A model generated the notes under the pieces. That model did no database searches. It worked only from the letters and a program-made list of their open reading frames with translations, and was not told where the DNA came from. DNA of 64,000 nt. It comes from Excoecaria cochinchinensis (lineage: Eukaryota > Streptophyta > Magnoliopsida > Malpighiales > Euphorbiaceae). This document shows positions 55,891 to 64,000 of this stretch, in pieces. Location: positions 14,275,501 to 14,339,500 of the forward strand of contig CANTUQ010000112.1 of assembly GCA_947683425.1 (NCBI GenBank), given 5' to 3'. The first letter of the stretch is position 1, and the number at the start of each line of letters is the position of its first letter. Both the position numbers and the translations under genes were made by a program.

Positions 55891-56193
55891 GGACAATTCA
55901 ATAATATAGTTCAATTTCAAATCCCGGCATTTATATAATAAAAAAAAAAACAATTTTAAGATATACAAAAAAAATGGTGCTAAATTCAATTAGTATATAT
56001 AAAAATTCAAATAGTATGTAAATACTACAATTTTTAAAATTAATTACAAATTTCTACTTAAAGCATGTATATTAACAAAACATAACATGTTTACTTGTCA
56101 ATAAAAAATAAAATTAAATTCGGCATGGACTTTGTTTTGATTTCATCTTTAAACCTGTAAAAGTAAAATGGACAAAGTAGCTAGAGTCATCAG
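55891..56193. other. Spacer between CACTA elements
   Basis: AT-rich. No gene seen. Confidence 0.5.
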
Positions 56194-56460
56194 TACTACA
56201 AGAAAATCGTCAATTAGCGACGGAATTTCGTTGCTAATCAGAATTAGCGACGGAATTCTAAGACGGACACATACCCTAGCTATATCGGCCATTGCTAAAT
56301 TTAGCGACGGAAAGTGGGCTTCTGTCGCTAAAAATAGCAATGGAATTTAAGCTTCCGTAGCTAAAATTAGCGACAGACTACATTCTTCCGTCGCTAAAAA
56401 TAGCAACGGAAAGTTCTATTCCGTCATTATTTTTAGCGACGGAAGTATGTATTTATAATA
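56194..56460. mobile_element. CACTA end fragment, type B
   Basis: Begins tACTACAAGAAAATCGTC (first base changed from C) followed by type B repeats TTAGCGACGGAATT... to about 56447. Opposite orientation to the right end of CACTA-1. No partner terminus was identified; the rest may be disrupted by CACTA-2. Confidence 0.65.
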
Positions 56461-56700
56461 TTTTATTTATTTATTTATTTAAATTTTTTTAATTTTTAAA
56501 TTATAAATTATCAATAGTATAAAAATGACAAAAATAATATAATTAAACATGTATTCATTAAAATAAAAAAACATAACAATAATTGAAAATATATTAATTA
56601 AAATAAAAATACAAACAATAAAATTTTTATTTATAGAAAATTTAATATAAATATACAGATTAATAGAAAAGAAATAATATTTTATATCTAAAATAATATA
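56461..56700. other. AT-rich spacer
   Basis: No gene. Ends with ATA, the target duplication of CACTA-2. Confidence 0.5.
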
Positions 56701-56719
56701 CACTACAAGAAAATCAGAA

Positions 56720-56965
56720 TTTTCCGACGGAAAATAAGGAATTTCCATCGGGAAATTCAATTACTGACGGAAAAATTTCCGTCGGCAAATTTGCCGACAG
56801 AAATTTGAATTCAATAGGCAAATTTACCGACGGAAATTTGAATTCCGTAGGCAACTTGAATTCTGTTGGCAAATTTGCCGATGGAAATGTGAATTCCGTA
56901 GGCAAATTTACCGACGGAAATCTACAATTCCGTAGGCAAATTTGCCGATATAATTCACATTTTCG
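56720..56965. repeat. CACTA-2 type A subterminal array
   Basis: Copies of CCGACGGAAA/TTTCCGTCGG and decayed TTCCGTAGGCAAATTT forms facing each other. Confidence 0.8.
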
Positions 56966-57204
56966 TCGGCAAAATTATTATTTTTTTAATTAATTGTTGA
57001 ATCCTATAACATTATAACCTGTAATATTAATATCCGAATAATGAAAAGATTAAGATAATATTAAAATTTTAATATCCAAAAATAATATAATATAATTTAA
57101 ATTGTACTAATAATATAATTTAAATTGTACCAAGTATATAGTTAATAATTATTTAAAGGACATAATAGTAATAATGTATATCTATTACAAAATCCTAACT
57201 AAGC

Positions 57205-59000
57205 TTAAGGTGGTTGCGGCAGCAGCGGCTGATGTGCACGATTAGACTGGTGCGATGATGATTCGACTATACCCCTCAAATTAGCCATCTTATTGCGTAG
57301 TTCAGATATGAAGTTGAGTGCACCTTGCCATTGAACCTGTGATTGGTGCAATTCAGATTGCAGTTCACGTACAGTATTCCGAAGTTCATATATTTCGCTA
57401 GAAGCAGCAGACCGTCTATTAGATGCTGTTGTACTTGAGCTGGAGGAATGGAAGTAACAGGTGTTGGCAAAAGAACCTAAGCCAAATACCCATCCTCGCT
57501 GGTCTCTTCCACCAACCATGTCAAAATAAATCCGAGTCTCATCAACATTTTCGAAATTTTGTGAACGTTGCTGAATTGTCTCTTACACTTGTTCCTGTCG
57601 TAAAACAAAGGTTTATTATTAATTAATGACAACTAATAACTAATATCATCAAAGTATCAGTAAAATATAATAATTTTAACATACGTGTAAATGTCTGGCT
57701 CGTGAATTGACGAATGTTTGACCATCATGACTTTTTGTCTGGGTGTGTAAAAAGACCTCACCTAGTGTAGGCGGTCTACCCATCGATGTTTCTTGCAAAC
57801 AAATAAAAAATCATAATTGAAGTCATTTTTTTTAACTAGTCCTATAAGTTCTTACTAAAATTTTGGCAGATTTCCCCTAAATTTGGAACAAATTTCCTGC
57901 ACACAAAGTCAAAAAGAACACTTCTATATCATTTTTTTACTGGCATCCAACAACAATTCAAACTCCTAACACAATTTTGCCTTTCCCATCCACCTTTATT
58001 CAATTAGGCATTATATAAATTATCAACAGGCTGTATATATTGTAATAAGAGAACTCTTAAGTAAAACAGTAATGTATTTTATTACTTACAAGTCTTTGTG
58101 CATGCTCCCGATGGGACATCGATCCTATAGTATTCAGGCATGAACTGACTCCATCAGGTCCTCTCCGTCTATTATTAGAATTTCGCTCTAAAATCGAAAG
58201 TGCCTTAGGTGTCATCCAATACTTTTGCCAGTATGCCCATATATCGTCAGTTATGTAACGGAGTGGTAAACCATCATTGTGTAACCCGCACACTAAGTCT
58301 CTATAACGTGCTCGGGCACGAGTCTCCCACACACGATATACATGATGTGATCAAATTTCTCATCCCAGTAAAATTGTTTCTTATGAAAAATGAAACAAAA
58401 AAACATATTGTAAGTATAAACAACAATTTGTTATGTAATTACTATTATCATAATTTATTACCTTAAATTCTTAAAAATAAAAATATATTTTTTCTTGGGA
58501 CACTTTTTTCCAAACATAACTATCGTAATCTATTCTGTTCTTGAATGTCATCATCATTGAGCATGAGAACTTTCCTGAAGGATTCAAACTAATATATAAC
58601 AATTTTCACAAAGTCACTAAAAGTAATCTCTATTGTTAAAATCAAAACAAACTTAAATTGTAATCACTTACTCCTTAGCTGTAATGATGATATAAATTCT
58701 TCCATCAACTCCAATTAAGCCAGGTATAGGTTGTTCCGCGGCTTTTGTTCCCGAAAACTGAGATGGCATACCTTCAGTGTTTGACATTGGAGTAGATCTA
58801 GTAGTCTGAGTGGTAGAAGGGATGGTCGGTGATGTCTGTGCCGGAGTGCTGGAAGGGATGCTTGGTGATGCAACAGCCGGAGTGCTAGTATTGAACACAG
58901 ACAACGCATTAGTGGATGGGGTTGATGTCTCACCAATAGTCTCATCCCGTGGAAACCTGAGCCATGGTGGAATCATATTACTCTTCTGTATCTTATGCAT
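57205..59000 (-). pseudogene. CACTA-2 Transposase_24 (Ptta/En/Spm)-like gene, exons 2 onward
   Basis: Minus-strand exons. 58668-59000 is a Ser/Thr/Pro-rich linker ending GLIGVDGRIYIIITAK with donor GTAAGT. About 58495-58588 begins after ATATTAG with NPSGKFSCSMMMTFKNRI. 58057-58332 carries TRARARYRDL, DIWAYWQKYW and GSMSHREHAQR. About 57684-57795 reads MGRPPTLGEVFLHTQTKSHD. 57205-57597 reads RIYFDMVGGRDQRGWVFGLG and then a coiled-coil tail (ELRNTVRELQSELHQSQ). These match the plant Transposase_24 arrangement, thought to act as a DNA-binding accessory protein of CACTA elements. Lesions: a frameshift near 58330 and an in-frame TAA at about 57588. Exon borders are by eye. Confidence 0.7.
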
Positions 59001-59710
59001 TTTTTTAAACCCGACATTAAAAATAATTGATTAGTCAACAAATTTATTAAGATTATTATATTTTAATAATTATAACAATAATAAATTTATCATATTATTA
59101 TTTAAAATAATCTGAATAACAATAATATTTGCGGACTATAGGTGTCCGATTGCTTATTGTAATATATTTTCGGAAAACTCGTTTCGAGCCGGTTGTATTT
59201 TATTGAGGCATAGCCCCCCGTAACAGCCATTTTGGGCCTTAAAAATTGATGTTTAGGCTTTCGTTTTTTCAATTGAAATTTTAGGAGCATTTTCGTAATT
59301 TTATTAATATCTTTCAAATAAATTGTTTGTTACCCTACTTTCGTTGCGTCAGTTTTAGGGAGTTTTGGAATTTTAAATAAAAATATATACTTTCGCTGCG
59401 TCAATAATATAATTTCATAAAATTATTCATATTATTATTTTATAAAATTAGTTAACATTGTTAAACAATAATAATACTAATAATAATTAACATAACTATT
59501 TAGGGATAATAATAAAAATTCAGACTATTATTTAATAATAATAATAATAATAATTATTATTATTATTATTTACTAATAATGACAATAATTAACATAACCA
59601 TTTAATAATAATAATAATAATAATAATTCAGATTATTATTAAATAATAATAATAATTAAAATTAATATTTAATAATAATAAAAAGCAAAAAAATGTAAAA
59701 CACACTTACC
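59001..59710. other. CACTA-2 intron, AT-rich
   Basis: Inferred intron between the donor at 59710 and the exon at 59000. Contains (TAA)n/(TTA)n runs at 59526-59690. No other gene seen. Confidence 0.45.
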
Positions 59711-59979
59711 TCACGGCAGGAAGTACCACGGTAAGCAGGAGAAGCGTTGGCGGTAAGAGGCGGAGCCGAGGAGCCGCGGCGGCATGGTAGTGAGGCGGAG
59801 ATCCACGTCAAGCAAACCGGCGGGCAGATCGGAGGAGGGAGATGGGGGGAAAGGGAGGAAAGGGAAGGAGGGAAATTGGGGGGAAAGGGAGGAAATGGGG
59901 AAGGGGAGAACGGCGCCGGGGGAGGGCAGATCGGCACCGGGGGGGTGGGAAGGTGAGATCGGCGGCAGGAGCGAGTCAC
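59711..59979 (-). pseudogene. CACTA-2 exon 1, proline-rich
   Basis: Open from the ATG at 59979 (MTRSCRRSHLPTPPVPICPP), Pro/Ser-rich, ending SPAYRGTSCRE at a consensus donor GAG|GTAAGTGTG (59710). It precedes the Transposase_24-like exons and follows a CT-rich leader, so it is a plausible first exon, although composition bias makes the coding call uncertain. Confidence 0.45.
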
Positions 59980-60079
59980 CCCAGAGCTGCCGCGCGGGAG
60001 AGAGGTGAGGGAGGAAAGAAGAGAGAAGAGAGAGGAGAGAGGAGAGAGGAGAGAGGAGAGAGAATATTTATAAAAAACA

Positions 60080-60685
60080 TTTAGCGACAGAATAATTTAT
60101 TCTTAGCGATGTAATGAATTTTTCCGTTGCTAAATATAGCGATGGAATAAATTTCTGTCGCTAAAATAAAATAATAATTTTTTTGAAAACTTTTAGTGAC
60201 GCAACATTTAATCCGTCCCTATATTTAGCAATGAAAAAATTCATTCCGTCGCTATTTTTAGTGACGAAAATATTTTCTGTCGCTAAATTAATTCTAAATA
60301 TTTTCATTTTTTTTGCAACGGAAAGAAAATTCCATCGCGATATATAGCGATGGAACATAATTTTCGTTGCTATATTTAGTGATGAAATTATTTTTCCGTC
60401 GCGAAATTAAATTAATAATTTTTTTACAAATTTTTACCGATGGTATTTATATTCCGTCACTAAATTCCGTCATTTGGCGCCATATTTAGTGACGAAAAAT
60501 TTTTCTGTCGCTGATTTTCGTCGCTAAATTTGGCGCAAATTTGTTGTGCCATTGTCGGCTATGGAAATATTTTTTCATCACTATTTAGTGGCAAAAAAAT
60601 TTTTCCGTCGCTAAATAGCAACGAAAAATCAATCCCGTCGCCATTTAGAGACGAAAAAATTTTCGTCGTAAATTTCATATTTTCT
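60080..60685. repeat. CACTA-2 type B subterminal array
   Basis: Many diverged copies of TAGCGACGGAA/TTCCGTCGCTAAA (several decayed to TAGTGACGAA, TAGCAATGAA). More decayed than in CACTA-1. Confidence 0.85.
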
Positions 60686-60695
60686 TCTAGTGATA

Positions 60696-61142
60696 GTGTA
60701 TAAAATTAAACAATATACAAGTTGTCCTAAAATATACCAATAACTTGAAAATGATCCCATGATCCACAACCTCCTTCAACTTTATCAAAACTTTCAGTTA
60801 ATTCAGTTGCAATTACAATTATGAGTGTCATGAGAATCATCAAGCAGAACAGAACATAGTTGAATAGAAAATGTTATCTTAAAACAAGAACAAAAAAATT
60901 GATTTAACTTTAACGGGTCATAACTTTTAGCTCGGGTGGAGTTATAGGGGCCATAATATGTTAAAATGAAGTGTTTTTAGCGATCTACAGTCGTTAGCAG
61001 ACCCAAATTAAATCGTTTGGATTACTATCGGGTCTTTTAAAAATATTTTACGACTAACAACCTAAGGTTAAGAATTTACACACATTAATCACGTTTATTC
61101 ATTATGGCATATTAAACATAATAATATGAATATTACAATATT
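60696..61142. other. Spacer
   Basis: AT-rich. No gene seen. Confidence 0.5.
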
Positions 61143-61600
61143 CACTACAAAAAAAATCCAAATTAGCGACGGAAATTTTTTCGTCGCTAATTAGCGACGA
61201 AATTAAAAATTAGTCGTGAAAAACTATTTTTTTCACTTTTAGCGACTGAATAGCGAAGGAACAAAGAAACCATCACTAAATTTTGGCAGCAATTTATGGC
61301 GCCTTTTTTTGCGACTAATTTAGCGACTAAAATAGTAGTCGCTAATTTTGCGACTAATTTAGCAACTAAAAAAGCTGTCGCTAAAATAGCGACGACCATA
61401 TCCATCGCTAAATTTAGAGGCTATTTTAGCGATTTTGTTTGCGACCGATTTAGCGACTGAAATTCTTGTCAATAAACATAATTAAATTAGCGACGGAAAA
61501 ATCTGTCGCTAAAAAGATTTCAAATTTTTTAAATATGAAAATAATTTTCGGAATAATTTAGCGACGGAATAATTCATAACTATTTCGTCGGTAAAATTGA
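61143..61600 (+). mobile_element. CACTA-3: type B terminus, element probably continues right
   Basis: Starts CACTACAAAAAAAATCC and continues with type B repeats (TTAGCGACGGAAATT, GCGACTAATTTAGCGACT) to about 61600. By comparison with CACTA-2 this would be the gene-start end of a plus-oriented element. The other terminus is not in the window. Confidence 0.6.
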
Positions 61601-61882
61601 TTATAATATTAATAAAAGTATTCGTACATACTCATGGTTATAAATTATTTTTAATATTTTTGCTTTATATATAAATTTTAATTTATCTAAAATAAATTTT
61701 ATTTTTATTTTTAATTTGTCTAAAATAAATTTTTTATTTTTATTATTCAATTATTTAAAAATTTAATTAAAATATTAGATGGGTGAACTGAAATTAATAT
61801 TAATAAAGAAATTTATTAAAAAATATGTGTTTATATTATTTTTGAATTTGGAATTAATAATTTTGACTAATTAAATGATTAA

Positions 61883-61888
<6 letters not shown>

Positions 61889-61923
<35 letters not shown>

Positions 61924-61932
61924 CACAAAACC
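61889..61932 (+). promoter_or_regulatory. (TA)n microsatellite merging into a TATA box
   Basis: An alternating TA run of ~30 bp ending TATATATAAAACCACAAAACCC, followed by CTAAATCACTCATCC. Looks like a plant core promoter with a CT-rich leader downstream. Confidence 0.45.
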
Positions 61933-62272
61933 CTAAATCACTCATCCATTCTGCCTCTCTTCTCTTTCTGTCGAAGTTAGCCTCCCCTCATCAGCCGCCA
62001 CACCTCATCTGGATCCCTCTCTTTCTTTCAAAATCCACTGATCTGACTCTCCCTTTTTCTTTCGAAACTCGTCTCCGCTGATCAACAGCCGCCACCCCTT
62101 ATCTGCCTCTCCTTATTTCTTTCAAAATTAGTCTTCCCTCTGCTTCTTCCTCTTTCTTTTAAAACCTGTCTCCCCAATCAGCAGCTCTCCTGTCATCAAC
62201 AGCCGCCTAATTTCGGTGTTCCTTTTCCTCTTCACCCCTCGTCAGCAGCCGCCACCCCCAATCGGAGCTCAA
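61933..62272 (+). other. CT-rich leader / putative 5' UTR exon
   Basis: Four imperfect repeats of a CTCTCCTT..TTTCTTTCAAAA..CAGCCGCCACC-type block, ending GAGCTCAAG|GTACCG, a plausible splice donor. No convincing ORF. A short frame from 61875 is low-complexity. It could be the leader of CACTA-3 or of a host gene. Confidence 0.4.
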
Positions 62273-63950
62273 GGTACCGATTTTGAGTAAGTTTCCTTTG
62301 TTTGTTAAGTGTTTGTATTTTCTCTTTTGTGTTGTTCAAAGAGTTTTATGGCTTTTAGATTTTAGTTCTTTAATTCAAGGAAATGTACATTGCTGAGCAT
62401 GGACCGAAGGCAACAAATTGATGAACAAAAATAATTAAAAATTACATAACTTTTACAATAATCACAGCCTAAATATGCATGTCCTTTTTTTTTTTTAATA
62501 CAAAAGCTAGGTCGGGAATGATGTTATCTTCATTTCCACTTGGATGTTTATATTAATTAACTATACCTAAACTTTACGTAGTGGAAGTTCTTCAACCAAT
62601 TATTTTCAATTTTGGAATGAATAGAAATTAGAAAAACTATGAATTTGAGAAAAATGCGACTGGGTTCTTAACTTTATAATAACTGCTGAATTAGCCACAA
62701 ACAATCTTCATTAATGTTGCTTTCGATGATTCATTAGCAATAGGAAAATTCCGCATCAATTAGCAAGAATCTATTATTAGCTATTGTTTTTAATTATGTT
62801 ATCAGCTAATTTCTATTTTTGGAATTATGCTATCATGTAATTTTTGTTTTAGAAATCTGTTATTAGATAATTTTTGTTCTGAAAATCTGTTATTAGATAA
62901 TTTTTGTTCTGGAAATCTATAATTTTTGTTCTGCACTCTTCATGATAGCAGAATCAGTCGCTTTTAATTTATTTGGAATTTATAGAAGTGATTTGAATAT
63001 TTTAAAGTGTAATATTGTATTATGTTGTATTGGAAATGGTAGACTATGTTATATTTAAATGAATTTATGGCATAATTGATATTAGAATAGTAAAATAAGT
63101 GGATTGGAATTGATTGAGTGGAAAAAAGGTTTAACAAAGGTTGATTTCTTATGTAGGCAGCTAAAGTGATTAATAATGTGAATTTAATTTAAGTTAAGAA
63201 TTTAGTGGAAATTAAATATATTGGTTTCCTACTGTCTTGATAGCATCCGTTTTATTAATTGTGCAGGATTGTAGGTATGGTTCACTCTCTTTACTTTCAT
63301 TTATCAAAATATAGTTTTCATGGGTGAGGAAATGGTACAGGTTTGATGCTTTTCTTCTAACTTTTACTTAAAAATCATGTATAATTTATATGCTCTTTAG
63401 TTTTGCAACCAATTATTATTATTTTTTATGGGTGCATCAATGAACTTATTTGACTTCTCTTATTGTGCGCTGAGAAAATTCATGCCCATGTGGTTTTAAT
63501 TGATGAGTCCTAGTGATGCAAATGAAACAAAACAATGGCGACTTATTGGCAGAGCTTTTGCTTAATAAAGCCATTCTTGAAATTGCATATTAACCTAACA
63601 ATTAAATCACATATTAACCTAACAATGCAGAACTTTTAGAACTGTTTTGATAAACTAGCCAAATTTGATCATATAGCTAAGCTAAATGCATTCAATAGAA
63701 ATCTTGAAATGGCTTAATCTCATAAAATTGATTGAAGAAAGGATTATCTGTTGGCTATGAGAAGTGACTTTTAATGATTAACTAGTCACTAGTTTGTTAA
63801 GAAAGGCAGTATGCTTCATATGAATTCGACATTTTCCGTTAAAAGCGGATTTAAATGGTTTTCATCTTTTTTATATTTGCTTTCTCCTGTTTGAGTGAAA
63901 TTTGCATTTTCCCAACTTATATATATGTTGACTGATGTCTAATTGAGCAG
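62273..63950 (+). other. AT-rich, intron-like region
   Basis: No ORF. TTAATTGTGCAG|GATTGTAG|GTATGG at about 63255-63278 could be a micro-exon. About 62830-62930 has three imperfect copies of TTTTTGTTYTGGAAATCTGT. Otherwise nothing. Confidence 0.35.
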
Positions 63951-64000
63951 AAACCAGAATCCTAGAGGCTTGCTTGCCAAACTATTGTCGGAAATAAGGA
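63951..64000 (+). CDS. Possible exon running off the right edge
   Basis: After the acceptor-like ATTGAGCAG, one frame is open to the edge and reads NQNPRGLLAKLLSEIR. Very short; product unknown. Supported only by the splice-site context and the promoter-like sequence upstream. Confidence 0.25.

Larger units (their letters stand above)
56701..60692 (-). mobile_element. CACTA-2: CACTA element with a Transposase_24-like gene
   Basis: Left end CACTACAAGAAAATCAGAA; right end ...ATATTTTCTTCTAGTG (one mismatch in the first 14 bases). Flanking 3-bp duplication ATA (56698-56700 and 60693-60695). Type A repeats at the left, type B at the right, as in CACTA-1. Encodes a decayed multi-exon minus-strand gene but no TNPD-like transposase, so it is non-autonomous. 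Confidence 0.85.

Overview
This is a plant nuclear genomic window, very probably from an angiosperm. The evidence is nested LTR retrotransposons of plant-only lineages (Tat-type and Tekay/Del-type Ty3/gypsy, Ty1/copia), CACTA DNA transposons with plant-type CACTACAAGAAAA termini, a plant LINE tail, and two intronless genes for small proline-rich membrane proteins. No rRNA, tRNA or CRISPR locus was seen. Nearly all of the window is mobile DNA of different ages.

Layout, left to right. (1) 1-24357 is a three-layer nest of Tat-lineage elements. T3 (minus strand, 5' LTR at 21988-24357) is the oldest host. T2 (plus strand, 3' LTR at 14551-16599) interrupts the 3' part of T3, and T1 (minus strand, 5' LTR at 7929-10536, 3' LTR running off the window at 1-473) interrupts T2. 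T1 keeps a second RNase H plus integrase but no protease or RT. T3 keeps gag but no pol. T2 shows an extra ORF broken only by stop codons. Each carries its own unrelated tandem array just upstream of the 3' LTR. (2) 24358-29678 is AT-rich, with a probable old LTR remnant and an inverted-repeat MITE. (3) 29679-37808 is a decayed copia element on the minus strand; one of its LTRs is split by a solo Tekay-like LTR (30016-32483) with a perfect AGAGC target duplication. (4) A LINE 3' fragment lies at about 37895-38270. (5) Two paralogous minus-strand genes (38568-38990 and 41459-41974) encode small secreted or membrane proline-rich proteins and share a promoter block; these are the best host genes here.

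(6) 43261-55887 is a non-autonomous CACTA element (TSD TCA) that carries gene-like fragments. A young, full-length Tekay element (44644-54155, TSD CCCAC) has landed inside it, splitting an exon that looks like a plastid transit peptide. (7) 56701-60692 is a second CACTA element (TSD ATA) with a decayed multi-exon Transposase_24-like gene. (8) From 61143 a third CACTA-like end leads into a (TA)n/TATA tract, a CT-rich leader and possible small exons that run off the right edge.

The most unusual pattern is that LTRs of several families carry short GC-rich palindrome arrays. These sit at similar positions within a lineage (about +220 in the Tat LTRs, about +1000 in the Tekay LTRs) but are unrelated in sequence. 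In the young Tekay element the two LTRs already differ by exactly one 17-bp palindrome unit. The two complete CACTA elements also share an asymmetric design: CCGACGG-type repeats at one end and TAGCGACGG-type repeats at the gene-start end. All lineage calls rest on motifs read by eye; no database search was possible.
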